DNA from: Rhea pennata
Lineage: Eukaryota > Chordata > Aves > Rheiformes > Rheidae
Length of the DNA stretch: 64,000 nt
Assembly: GCF_028389875.1 (NCBI RefSeq)
Contig: NC_084679.1
Span: 1 to 64,000, forward strand
Direction: 5' to 3'
Every line of letters begins with the position of its first letter. Within the stretch, counting starts at the first letter, position 1. The translations under genes were made by a program, and so were the position numbers. This document shows, in pieces, positions 45,601 to 58,700 of this stretch. Below the pieces are notes generated by a model, which worked only from the letters and a program-made list of their open reading frames with translations, did no database searches and was not told the origin of the DNA.

Positions 45601-47694
45601 GAGTAGTCCCGAGTGCACTAGAGGGTTTCTGAGGTGAATCTTGGAGGCAAAGACAACTCTGGCACACGGAAGGCTGCTAGGGTAGTGCAGAGTGCACTAG
45701 AGTGGTGCTAAGGGTTCTGGAGGGCAAACACAGGCCAGTGGATGGGAAATAGAAGGCCAAAGGGGCAGGCCAAAACAGAGCAGCGGGCCGCTGAAGTGGC
45801 TGGAGTGCCAACAGAAGGCTCCAGGACAGGAAGAAGGGTCTTGGGGATTCTGAGGGGACAAGAGGGGGCCTAATGGGTCCAGAGGGCACCAGGACAAACC
45901 TCTGGGGCAGCAGGAAAGCTGAAAGAGTAATCCCGAGTGCACTAGAGGGTTTCTGAGGGGACTCCAAGGGGCAAAGATGACTGTGGGGGAGAAAGAAGAG
46001 AGCTGGAGGCATTCTGAGGAGACTGGAGGGTTCGTGGGGAGTCTGGGGAGGCCACGAGACAGCTCTGGGACACACAGAAGGCTGAAACAGCAGTCCAGAG
46101 TGCACTAGAGCAGTGCTAAGGGGTCTGGAGGGCCAACAGAGGTCTGAGTGTAGAAAATAAATGGCCAAAAGAGGTTGCTAAAGGGCAGCAGCAGCAGGCT
46201 GCTGAAGGGACTGGAGCACGAACCAGGGGGGCCCAAGGCCAGAAGACGACCTCCAGTGGGATTCTGAGCGCACTCCAGGAGTGCTTCGGGGTGCAGAAGG
46301 CGAGGAGAGAGCTCTGGGGCAGAAGAAAGGCTGGAAGAGTAGTCCAGAGTGCACTGGGGAGAGCCCAAGGTGTGCAGAGGGCCCCCAAAAGACTCTTGGG
46401 AACAAAGTAGGAATCCGGACGGGTTCTGAGAAGACTGGGTGGTTCTGAAGGGGTCCGCAAAGGCAGAAGCCTGCTCTCGGGCCGCCATTCCATCCAAAAG
46501 GGGTGTCCAGAGAGACCAGGAGGGGTCCTCGGGGCTCTAGAGAGCCAGGAGAAGACTCTGGGGCGCTGTGGAGGTCAAAAGAGGGGTGCGGAGCAGAGCA
46601 GAGGGTCACAGAGAGGGCTGGAGGACCAAAGGAGTCCTCCGGGGCAGAATGAAAGCCTGCGGAGGGGCTCTGAGGGGGGAGTCGAGGGCTGCTAAAGAGG
46701 CTGACGGACTAGAAGACAGCTGTGGGGCACAAGGAAGGCTGCGAGGTTAGTGCAGAGCACACGAGAGAGGTGCTAAGGGGTCTAGAGGGATAACAGAGGT
46801 CAGCAGATGGAAAACAGAAGGCTAAACCAGAGCAGCAGGCTGCTACAGGGGCCAGAGCAGCAACTGAGGGCTGCAGGGCAAGAAGAAGGGCTCCTGGGGG
46901 ATTCTAAGCGGGCAAGAGGGAGGCTAATGGGTCTAGAGGGCACCAGGACAAACCTCTGGGGCAGCAGGAAAGCTGAAAGAGTAATCCCGAGTGCACTAGA
47001 GGGTTTCTGAGGGGACTCCAAGGGGCAAAGATGACTCTGGGGAAGAAGGAAGAGAGCTGGAGACATTCTGAGGAGACTGGAGGGTTCGTGGGGAGTCTGG
47101 GGAGGCCACGAGTCAGCTCTGGGACACACAGAAGGCTGAAACTGTAGTCCAGAGTGCACTAGAACAGTGCTAAGGGGTCTGGAGGGCCAACAGAGGTCTG
47201 AGTGTAGAAAATAAACGGCCAAAAGAGGTTGCTAAAGGGCAGCAGCAGGCTGCTGAAGGGACTGGAGCACGAACCAGGGGGGCCCAAGGCCAGAAGACGA
47301 CCTCCAGTGGGATTCTGAGCGCACTCCAGGAGTGCTTCAGGGTGCAGAAGGCGAGGAGAGAGCTCTGGGGCAGAAGAAAGGCTGGAAGAGTAGTCCAGAG
47401 TGCACTGGGGAGAGCCCAAAGTGTGCAGAGGGCCCCCAAAAGACTCTTGGGAACAAGGTAGGAATCCGGACGGGTTCTGAGAAGACTGGGTGGTTCTGAA
47501 GGGGTCCGCAAAGGCAGAAGCCTGCTCTCGGGCCGCCATTCCATCCAAAAGGGGTGTCCAGAGAGCACAAGAGGGGTCGCTGGGGCCCTCGGGGCTCTCT
47601 AGGGTGCTAAAGCTGAAAGAGTAATCCCGAGTGCACTAGGGGGTTTCTGAGGGGACTCCAAGGGGCAAAGATGACCCTGGGGAAGAAGGAAGAG
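39652..47694. repeat. 8,043-bp higher-order repeat, copy 1
   Basis: First of three tandem copies. Homology to the next copy begins at AGCTGGAGGCATTC (39652), where the upstream sequence differs. Internally it contains a 1,038-bp near-repeat (40437 versus 41475) and a 2,804-bp near-repeat (43764 versus 46568). Carries A at 46759. Confidence 0.93.
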
Positions 47695-50600
47695 AGCTGG
47701 AGGCATTCTGGGGAGACTAGAGGGTTCCTGAGGGAGCTGGGGAGGCCACGAGACAGCTCTGGGGCACACAGAAGGCTGCAAGGGGAAGTCCAGAGTGCCC
47801 TAGAGCGGTGCTGAGGGGTCTGGAGGGCCAACAGAGGTGTGCAGATGTGAAGTAATAGGCCAAAGGGGGTTTCTAAAGCAGAGCAGCGGGCTGCTGAAGG
47901 GACTGGAGCACCGATCAGAGGGCTCCAGGGCAGGAAGAAGGTGTCGTGGGGGATTCTGAGGGGACTCCAAGTGTGCTCAGTGGTGCAGAAGGCGAGAAGA
48001 GAGCTCTGGGGCAGAAGAAAGGCTGGAAGAGTAGTCCAGAGGGCACTGGGGCGAGCCCAAGCTGCCCAGTGGGCCCCCCAAAAGACTCTTGGGAACAAGG
48101 TAGGAATCCGGAGGGGTTCTGAGAAGACCGGGTGGTTCTGAAGGGGTCCGCAAAGGCAGAAGCCTGCTCTCGGGCCACCATTCCATCCAAAAGGGGTGTC
48201 CAGAGAGCACAAGAGGGGTCCCTGGGGCCCTCGGTGCTCTATAAGGTGCTAAAGCTGAAAGAGTAATCCCAAGTGCGCTAGAGGGTTTCTGAGGGGACAC
48301 CAAGGGGCAAAGATGACTCTGGGGAAGAAGGAAGATAGCTGGAGGCATTCGGAGGAGACTAGAGAGTTCCTAAGGAGTCTGAGGGGGGCCAGAAGACAGC
48401 TGTGGGGCACACAGAAGGCTGCAAGGGTAGTGCAGAGCGCACGAGAGAGGTGCTAAGGGGTCTAGAGGGACAACAGAGGTCAGCAGATGGAAAATAGAAG
48501 GCTAAACCAGAGCAGCAGGCTGCTACAGGGGCCAGAGCAGCAACTGAGGGCTGCAGGGCAAGAAGAAGGGCTCCTGGGGGATTCTAAGCGGGCAAGAGGG
48601 AGGCTAATGGGTCTAGAGGGCACCAGGACAAACCCCTGGGGCAGCAGGAAAGCTGAAAGAGTAGTCCCGAGTGCTGAACAGGGTTTCTGAGGGGACTGCA
48701 AGAGGCAAAGATGACTCTGGGGAAGAAGGAAGATAGCTGGAGGCATTCGGAGGAGACTAGAGGGTTCCTGAGGGAGCTGGGGAGGCCAGAAGACAGCTGT
48801 GGGGCACACAGAAGGCTGCAAGGGAAGTCCAGAGTGCACTAGAGTGGAGCTAAGGGTTCTGGAGGGCCGACACAGGTCGGTCGATGGAAAATGAAAGGCC
48901 AAAGGGGGCTTCTAAAGCAGAGCAGCGGGCTGCTGAAGGGACTGGAGCACCGATCAGAGGGCTCCAGGGCAGGAAGAAGGTGTCGTGGGGGATTCTGAGG
49001 GGACTCCAAGTGTGCTCAGTGGTGCAGAAGGCGAGAAGAGAGCTCTGGGGCAGAAGAAAGGCTGGAAGAGTAGTCCAGAGGGCACTGGGGCGAGCCCAAG
49101 GTGCCCAGAGGGCCCCCAAAAGACTCTTGGGAACAAGGTAGGAATCCGGAGGGGTTCTGAGAAGACCGGGTGGTTCTGAAGGGGTCCGCAAAGGCAGAAG
49201 CCTGCTCTCGGGCCACCATTCCATCCAAAAGGGGTGTCCAGAGAGCACAAGAGGGGTCCCTGGGGCCCTCGGTGCTCTATAAGGTGCTACAGCTGAAAGA
49301 GTAATCCCAAGTGCGCTAGAGGGTTTCTGAGGGGACACCAAGGGGCAAAGATGACTCTGGGGAAGAAGGAAGATAGCTGGAGGCATTCGGAGGAGACTAG
49401 AGAGTTCCTGAGGAGTCTGAGGGGGGCCAGAAGACAGCTGTGGGGCACACAGAAGGCTGCAAGGGTAGTGCAGAGCGCACGAGAGAGGTGCTAAGGGGTC
49501 TAGAGGGACAACAGAGATCAACAGATGGAAAATAGAAGGCTAAACCAGAGCAGCAGGCTGCTACAGGGGCCAGAGCAGCAACTGAGGGCTGCAGGGCAAG
49601 AAGAAGGGCTCCTGGGGGATTCTAAGCGGGCAAGAGGGAGGCTAATGGGTCTAGAGGGCACCAGGACAAACCCCTGGGGCAGCAGGAAAGCTGAAAGAGT
49701 AGTCCCGAGTGCTGAACAGGGTTTCTGAGGGGACTGCAAGAGGCAAAGATGACTCTGGGGAAGAAGGAAGATAGCTGGAGGCATTCGGAGGAGACTAGAG
49801 GGTTCCTGAGGGAGCTGGGGAGGCCAGAAGACAGCTGTGGGGCACACAGAAGGCTGCAAGGGAAGTCCAGAGTGCACTAGAGTGGAGCTAAGGGTTCTGG
49901 AGGGCCGACACAGGTCGGTCGATGGAAAATGAAAGGCCAAAGGGGGCTTCTAAAGCAGAGCAGCGGGCTGCTGAAGGGACTGGAGCACCGATCAGAGGGC
50001 TCCAGGGCAGGAAAAAGGTGTCGTGGGGGATTCTGAGGGGACTCCAAGTGTGCTCAGTGGTGCAGAAGGCGAGAAGAGAGCTCTGGGGCAGAAGAAAGGC
50101 TGGAAGAGTAGTCCAGAGTGCACTAGGGAGAGCCCAAGGTGTCTAGAGGGCCCCCAAAAGACTCTTGGGAACAAGGTAGGAAGAAGGAAGATAGCTGGAG
50201 GCATTCTGGGGAGACTAGAGGGTTCCTGAGGGAGCTGGGGAGGCCAGAAGACAGCTGTGGGGCACACAGAAGGCTGCAAGGGAAGTCCAGAGTGCACGAG
50301 AGTGGAGCTAAGGGGTCTAGAGGGACAACAGAGGTCAGCAGATGGAAAATAGAAGGCGAAAGGGGCAGGCCAAAGCAGAGCAGGGGGCTGCTGAAGCGGC
50401 TAGAGTGCCAACAGAAGGCTCAGGACAGGAAGAAGGGTCTTGGGGATTCTGAGGGGACAAGAGCGGGCCTAATGGGTCCAGAGGGCACCGGGACAAACTT
50501 CTGGGGCAGCAGGAAAGCTGAAAGAGCAGTCCCGAGTGCTGTGCAGGGTTTCCGAGGGGACACCTAGAGCCAAAGATGACTCTGGAGAAAAAGGAAGATA

Positions 50601-53600
50601 GCTGGAGGCATTCTGGGGAGACTAGAGGGTTCCTGAGGGAGCTGGGGAGGCCACGAGACAGCTCTGGGGCACACAGAAGGCTGCAAGGGGAAGTCCAGAG
50701 TGCCCTAGAGCGGTGCTGAGGGGTCTGGAGGGCCAACAGAGGTGTGCAGATGTGAAGTAATAGGCCAAAGGGGGTTTCTAAAGCAGAGCAGCGGGCTGCT
50801 GAAGGGACTGGAGCACCGATCAGAGGGCTCCAGGGCGGGAAGAAGGTGTCGTGGGGGATTCTGAGGGGACTCCAAGTGTGCTCAGTGGTGCAGAAGGCAA
50901 GAAGAGAGCTCTGGGGCAGAAGAAAGGCTGGAAGAGTAGTCCAGAGGGCACTGGGGAGAGCCCAAGGTGTGCAGAGGGCCCCCAAAAGACTCTTGGGAAC
51001 AAGGTAGGAATCCGGACGGGTTCTGAGAAGACTGGGTGGTTCTGAAGGGGTCCGCAAAGGCAGAAGCCTGCTCTCGGGCCGCCATTCCATCCAAAAGGGG
51101 TGTCCAGAGAGCACAAGAGGGGTCGCTGGGGCCCTCGGGGCTCTCTAGGGTGCTAAAGCTGAAAGAGTAATCCCGAGTGCACTAGGGGGTTTCTGAGGGG
51201 ACACCAAGGGGCAAAGATGACTGTGGGGAAGAAGGAAGAGAGCTGGAGGCATTCTGAGGAGACTGGAGGGTTTGTGGGGAGTCTGAGGGGGCCAGAAGAC
51301 AGCTGTGGGACACACAGAAGGCTGAAACAGCAGTCCAGAGTGCACTAGAGCAGTGCTAAGGGGTCTGGAGGGCCAACAGAGGTCTGAGTGTAGAAAATAA
51401 ATGGCCAAAAGAGGTTGCTAAAGGGCAGCAACAGCAGGCTGCTGAAGGGACTGGAGCACGAACCAGGGGTCCCAAGGCAGAAAGACGACCTCCAGTGGGA
51501 TTCTGAGCGCACTCCAGGAGTGCTTCAGGGTGCAGAAGGCGAGGAGAGAGCTCTGGGGCAGAAGAAAGGCTGGAAGAGTAGTCCAGAGTGCACTGGGGAG
51601 AGCCCAAGGTGTGCAGAGGGCCCCCAAAAGACTCTTGGGAACAAAGTAGGAATCCGGACGGGTTCTGAGAAGACTGGGTGGTTCTGAAGGGGTCCGCAAA
51701 GGCAGAAGCCTGCTCTCGGGCCGCCATTCCATCCAAAAGGGGTGTCCAGAGAGCCCAGGAGGGGTCCTCGGGGCTCTAGAGGGCCAGGAGAAGACTCTGG
51801 GGCGCTGTGGAGGTCAAAAGAGGGGTGCGGAGCAGAGCAGAGGGTCACAGAGAGGGCTGGAGGACCAAAGGAGTCCTCCGGGGCAGAATGAAAGCCTGCG
51901 GAGGGGCTCTGAGGGGGGAGTCGAGGGCTGCTAAAGAGGCTGACGGACTAGAAGACAGCTGTGGGGCACAAGGAAGGCTGCGAGGTTAGTGCAGAGCGCA
52001 CGAGAGAGGTGCTAAGGGGTCTAGAGGGATAACAGAGGTCAGCAGATGGAAAACAGAAGGCTAAACCAGAGCAGCAGGCTGCTACAGGGGCCAGAGCAGC
52101 AACTGAGGGCTGCAGGGCAAGAAGAAGGGCTCCTGGGGGATTCTAAGCGGGCAAGAGGGAGGCTAATGGGTCTAGAGGGCACCAGGACAAACCTCTGGGG
52201 CAGCAGGAAAGCTGAAAGAGTAATCCCGAGTGCACTAGAGGGTTTCTGAGGGGACTCCAAGGGGCAAAGATGACTGTGGGGAAGAAGGAAGAGAGCTGGA
52301 GGCATTCTGAGGAGACTAGAGGGTTCGTGGGGAGTCTGGGGAGGCCACGAGTCAGCTGTGGGGCACACAGAAGGCTGAAACTGTAGTCCAGAGTGCACTA
52401 GAGCAGTGCTAAGGGGTCTGGAGGGCCAACAGAGGTGTGCAGATGCAAAATAAAAGGCCAAAGGAGGTTTCTAAAGCAGAGCAGCGGGCTGCTGAAGGGA
52501 CTGGAGCACCGATCGGAGGGCTCCAGGGCAGGAAGAAGGTGTCGTGGGGGATTCTGAGGGCACTCCAAGAGTGCTTCAGGGTGCAGAAGGCGAGAAGAGA
52601 GCTCTGGAGCAGAAGAAAGGCTGGAAGAGTAGTCCAGAGTGCACTGGGGAGAGCCCAAGGTGTGCAGAGGGCCCCCAAAAGACTCTTGGGAACAAGGTAG
52701 GAATCCGGACGGGTTCTGAGAAGACTGGGTGGTTCTGAAGGGGTCCGCAAAGGCAGAAGCCTGCTCTCGGGCCGCCATTCCATCCAAAAGGGGTGTCCAG
52801 AGAGCCCAGGAGGAGTCGCTGGGGCCCTCGGGGCTCTCTAGGGTGCTAAAGCTGAAAGAGTAATCCCGAGTGCACTAGGGGGTTTCTGAGGGGACTCCAA
52901 GGGGCAAAGATGACTGTGGGGAAGAAGGAAGAGAGCTGGAGGCATTCTGAGGAGACTGGAGGGTTCGTGGGGAGTCTGAGGGGGCCAGAAGACAGCTGTG
53001 GGGCACATGGAAGGCTGCTAGGGTAGTGCAGAGTGCACTAGAGAGCTGCTAAGGGGTCTGGAGGGACAACAGAGGTCAGCAGATGGAAAATAGAAGGCTA
53101 AACCAGAGCAGCAGGCTACTGCAGGGGCCAGGGCAGCAACTTAGGGCTGCAGGGCAAGAAGAAGGGCTCCTTGGGGATTCTAAGGGGGCATGAGGGAGGC
53201 TAATGGGTCTAGAGGGCACCAGGACAAACCTCTGGGGCAGCAGGAAAGCTGAAAGAGTAGTCCTGGTGCTCTGGAGGGTTTCTGAGGGGACTCCTGGAGG
53301 CAAAGATGACTGTGGGGAAGAAGGAAGATAGCTGGAGGCATTCTGAGGAGACTAGAGGGTTTCTGAGGGAGCTGGGGAGGCCAGAAGATAGCTCTGGGGC
53401 ACACAGAAAGCTGCTAGGGTAGTGCAGAGTGCTCGAGAGGGGTGCTAAGGTGTCTGGAGGGACAACACAGGTCAGCAAATGGAAAATAGAAGGCCAAAGG
53501 GACAGGCCAAAGCAGAGCAGCGGGCCGCTGAAGGGGCTAGAGCGCCAACAGAGGGCCCCAAGGGAAGAAGAGGAGTTCTGAGGGAATTCTGAGGGGCCTA

Positions 53601-55737
53601 CAGGAGGCCTAATGGGTCTAGAGAGCCAGAAGGAAAGCTGAAAGAGTAGTCCCGAGTGCACTAGAGGGTTTCTGAGGTGAATCTTGGAGGCAAAGACAAC
53701 TCTGGCACACGGAAGGCTGCTAGGGTAGTGCAGAGTGCACTAGAGTGGTGCTAAGGGTTCTGGAGGGCAAACACAGGCCAGTGGATGGGAAATAGAAGGC
53801 CAAAGGGGCAGGCCAAAACAGAGCAGCGGGCCGCTGAAGTGGCTGGAGTGCCAACAGAAGGCTCCAGGACAGGAAGAAGGGTCTTGGGGATTCTGAGGGG
53901 ACAAGAGGGGGCCTAATGGGTCCAGAGGGCACCAGGACAAACCTCTGGGGCAGCAGGAAAGCTGAAAGAGTAATCCCGAGTGCACTAGAGGGTTTCTGAG
54001 GGGACTCCAAGGGGCAAAGATGACTGTGGGGGAGAAAGAAGAGAGCTGGAGGCATTCTGAGGAGACTGGAGGGTTCGTGGGGAGTCTGGGGAGGCCACGA
54101 GACAGCTCTGGGACACACAGAAGGCTGAAACAGCAGTCCAGAGTGCACTAGAGCAGTGCTAAGGGGTCTGGAGGGCCAACAGAGGTCTGAGTGTAGAAAA
54201 TAAATGGCCAAAAGAGGTTGCTAAAGGGCAGCAGCAGCAGGCTGCTGAAGGGACTGGAGCACGAACCAGGGGGGCCCAAGGCCAGAAGACGACCTCCAGT
54301 GGGATTCTGAGCGCACTCCAGGAGTGCTTCGGGGTGCAGAAGGCGAGGAGAGAGCTCTGGGGCAGAAGAAAGGCTGGAAGAGTAGTCCAGAGTGCACTGG
54401 GGAGAGCCCAAGGTGTGCAGAGGGCCCCCAAAAGACTCTTGGGAACAAAGTAGGAATCCGGACGGGTTCTGAGAAGACTGGGTGGTTCTGAAGGGGTCCG
54501 CAAAGGCAGAAGCCTGCTCTCGGGCCGCCATTCCATCCAAAAGGGGTGTCCAGAGAGACCAGGAGGGGTCCTCGGGGCTCTAGAGAGCCAGGAGAAGACT
54601 CTGGGGCGCTGTGGAGGTCAAAAGAGGGGTGCGGAGCAGAGCAGAGGGTCACAGAGAGGGCTGGAGGACCAAAGGAGTCCTCCGGGGCAGAATGAAAGCC
54701 TGCGGAGGGGCTCTGAGGGGGGAGTCGAGGGCTGCTAAAGAGGCTGACGGACTAGAAGACAGCTGTGGGGCACAAGGAAGGCTGCGAGGTTAGTGCAGAG
54801 CACACGAGAGAGGTGCTAAGGGGTCTAGAGGGATAACAGAGGTCAGCAGATGGAAAACAGAAGGCTAAACCAGAGCAGCAGGCTGCTACAGGGGCCAGAG
54901 CAGCAACTGAGGGCTGCAGGGCAAGAAGAAGGGCTCCTGGGGGATTCTAAGCGGGCAAGAGGGAGGCTAATGGGTCTAGAGGGCACCAGGACAAACCTCT
55001 GGGGCAGCAGGAAAGCTGAAAGAGTAATCCCGAGTGCACTAGAGGGTTTCTGAGGGGACTCCAAGGGGCAAAGATGACTCTGGGGAAGAAGGAAGAGAGC
55101 TGGAGACATTCTGAGGAGACTGGAGGGTTCGTGGGGAGTCTGGGGAGGCCACGAGTCAGCTCTGGGACACACAGAAGGCTGAAACTGTAGTCCAGAGTGC
55201 ACTAGAACAGTGCTAAGGGGTCTGGAGGGCCAACAGAGGTCTGAGTGTAGAAAATAAACGGCCAAAAGAGGTTGCTAAAGGGCAGCAGCAGGCTGCTGAA
55301 GGGACTGGAGCACGAACCAGGGGGGCCCAAGGCCAGAAGACGACCTCCAGTGGGATTCTGAGCGCACTCCAGGAGTGCTTCAGGGTGCAGAAGGCGAGGA
55401 GAGAGCTCTGGGGCAGAAGAAAGGCTGGAAGAGTAGTCCAGAGTGCACTGGGGAGAGCCCAAAGTGTGCAGAGGGCCCCCAAAAGACTCTTGGGAACAAG
55501 GTAGGAATCCGGACGGGTTCTGAGAAGACTGGGTGGTTCTGAAGGGGTCCGCAAAGGCAGAAGCCTGCTCTCGGGCCGCCATTCCATCCAAAAGGGGTGT
55601 CCAGAGAGCACAAGAGGGGTCGCTGGGGCCCTCGGGGCTCTCTAGGGTGCTAAAGCTGAAAGAGTAATCCCGAGTGCACTAGGGGGTTTCTGAGGGGACT
55701 CCAAGGGGCAAAGATGACCCTGGGGAAGAAGGAAGAG
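47695..55737. repeat. 8,043-bp higher-order repeat, copy 2
   Basis: I found no difference from copy 1 over its full length in the places compared; it carries A at 54802, like copy 1. Confidence 0.93.
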
Positions 55738-58700
55738 AGCTGGAGGCATTCTGGGGAGACTAGAGGGTTCCTGAGGGAGCTGGGGAGGCCACGAGACAGC
55801 TCTGGGGCACACAGAAGGCTGCAAGGGGAAGTCCAGAGTGCCCTAGAGCGGTGCTGAGGGGTCTGGAGGGCCAACAGAGGTGTGCAGATGTGAAGTAATA
55901 GGCCAAAGGGGGTTTCTAAAGCAGAGCAGCGGGCTGCTGAAGGGACTGGAGCACCGATCAGAGGGCTCCAGGGCAGGAAGAAGGTGTCGTGGGGGATTCT
56001 GAGGGGACTCCAAGTGTGCTCAGTGGTGCAGAAGGCGAGAAGAGAGCTCTGGGGCAGAAGAAAGGCTGGAAGAGTAGTCCAGAGGGCACTGGGGCGAGCC
56101 CAAGCTGCCCAGTGGGCCCCCCAAAAGACTCTTGGGAACAAGGTAGGAATCCGGAGGGGTTCTGAGAAGACCGGGTGGTTCTGAAGGGGTCCGCAAAGGC
56201 AGAAGCCTGCTCTCGGGCCACCATTCCATCCAAAAGGGGTGTCCAGAGAGCACAAGAGGGGTCCCTGGGGCCCTCGGTGCTCTATAAGGTGCTAAAGCTG
56301 AAAGAGTAATCCCAAGTGCGCTAGAGGGTTTCTGAGGGGACACCAAGGGGCAAAGATGACTCTGGGGAAGAAGGAAGATAGCTGGAGGCATTCGGAGGAG
56401 ACTAGAGAGTTCCTAAGGAGTCTGAGGGGGGCCAGAAGACAGCTGTGGGGCACACAGAAGGCTGCAAGGGTAGTGCAGAGCGCACGAGAGAGGTGCTAAG
56501 GGGTCTAGAGGGACAACAGAGGTCAGCAGATGGAAAATAGAAGGCTAAACCAGAGCAGCAGGCTGCTACAGGGGCCAGAGCAGCAACTGAGGGCTGCAGG
56601 GCAAGAAGAAGGGCTCCTGGGGGATTCTAAGCGGGCAAGAGGGAGGCTAATGGGTCTAGAGGGCACCAGGACAAACCCCTGGGGCAGCAGGAAAGCTGAA
56701 AGAGTAGTCCCGAGTGCTGAACAGGGTTTCTGAGGGGACTGCAAGAGGCAAAGATGACTCTGGGGAAGAAGGAAGATAGCTGGAGGCATTCGGAGGAGAC
56801 TAGAGGGTTCCTGAGGGAGCTGGGGAGGCCAGAAGACAGCTGTGGGGCACACAGAAGGCTGCAAGGGAAGTCCAGAGTGCACTAGAGTGGAGCTAAGGGT
56901 TCTGGAGGGCCGACACAGGTCGGTCGATGGAAAATGAAAGGCCAAAGGGGGCTTCTAAAGCAGAGCAGCGGGCTGCTGAAGGGACTGGAGCACCGATCAG
57001 AGGGCTCCAGGGCAGGAAGAAGGTGTCGTGGGGGATTCTGAGGGGACTCCAAGTGTGCTCAGTGGTGCAGAAGGCGAGAAGAGAGCTCTGGGGCAGAAGA
57101 AAGGCTGGAAGAGTAGTCCAGAGGGCACTGGGGCGAGCCCAAGGTGCCCAGAGGGCCCCCAAAAGACTCTTGGGAACAAGGTAGGAATCCGGAGGGGTTC
57201 TGAGAAGACCGGGTGGTTCTGAAGGGGTCCGCAAAGGCAGAAGCCTGCTCTCGGGCCACCATTCCATCCAAAAGGGGTGTCCAGAGAGCACAAGAGGGGT
57301 CCCTGGGGCCCTCGGTGCTCTATAAGGTGCTACAGCTGAAAGAGTAATCCCAAGTGCGCTAGAGGGTTTCTGAGGGGACACCAAGGGGCAAAGATGACTC
57401 TGGGGAAGAAGGAAGATAGCTGGAGGCATTCGGAGGAGACTAGAGAGTTCCTGAGGAGTCTGAGGGGGGCCAGAAGACAGCTGTGGGGCACACAGAAGGC
57501 TGCAAGGGTAGTGCAGAGCGCACGAGAGAGGTGCTAAGGGGTCTAGAGGGACAACAGAGATCAACAGATGGAAAATAGAAGGCTAAACCAGAGCAGCAGG
57601 CTGCTACAGGGGCCAGAGCAGCAACTGAGGGCTGCAGGGCAAGAAGAAGGGCTCCTGGGGGATTCTAAGCGGGCAAGAGGGAGGCTAATGGGTCTAGAGG
57701 GCACCAGGACAAACCCCTGGGGCAGCAGGAAAGCTGAAAGAGTAGTCCCGAGTGCTGAACAGGGTTTCTGAGGGGACTGCAAGAGGCAAAGATGACTCTG
57801 GGGAAGAAGGAAGATAGCTGGAGGCATTCGGAGGAGACTAGAGGGTTCCTGAGGGAGCTGGGGAGGCCAGAAGACAGCTGTGGGGCACACAGAAGGCTGC
57901 AAGGGAAGTCCAGAGTGCACTAGAGTGGAGCTAAGGGTTCTGGAGGGCCGACACAGGTCGGTCGATGGAAAATGAAAGGCCAAAGGGGGCTTCTAAAGCA
58001 GAGCAGCGGGCTGCTGAAGGGACTGGAGCACCGATCAGAGGGCTCCAGGGCAGGAAAAAGGTGTCGTGGGGGATTCTGAGGGGACTCCAAGTGTGCTCAG
58101 TGGTGCAGAAGGCGAGAAGAGAGCTCTGGGGCAGAAGAAAGGCTGGAAGAGTAGTCCAGAGTGCACTAGGGAGAGCCCAAGGTGTCTAGAGGGCCCCCAA
58201 AAGACTCTTGGGAACAAGGTAGGAAGAAGGAAGATAGCTGGAGGCATTCTGGGGAGACTAGAGGGTTCCTGAGGGAGCTGGGGAGGCCAGAAGACAGCTG
58301 TGGGGCACACAGAAGGCTGCAAGGGAAGTCCAGAGTGCACGAGAGTGGAGCTAAGGGGTCTAGAGGGACAACAGAGGTCAGCAGATGGAAAATAGAAGGC
58401 GAAAGGGGCAGGCCAAAGCAGAGCAGGGGGCTGCTGAAGCGGCTAGAGTGCCAACAGAAGGCTCAGGACAGGAAGAAGGGTCTTGGGGATTCTGAGGGGA
58501 CAAGAGCGGGCCTAATGGGTCCAGAGGGCACCGGGACAAACTTCTGGGGCAGCAGGAAAGCTGAAAGAGCAGTCCCGAGTGCTGTGCAGGGTTTCCGAGG
58601 GGACACCTAGAGCCAAAGATGACTCTGGAGAAAAAGGAAGATAGCTGGAGGCATTCTGGGGAGACTAGAGGGTTCCTGAGGGAGCTGGGGAGGCCACGAG

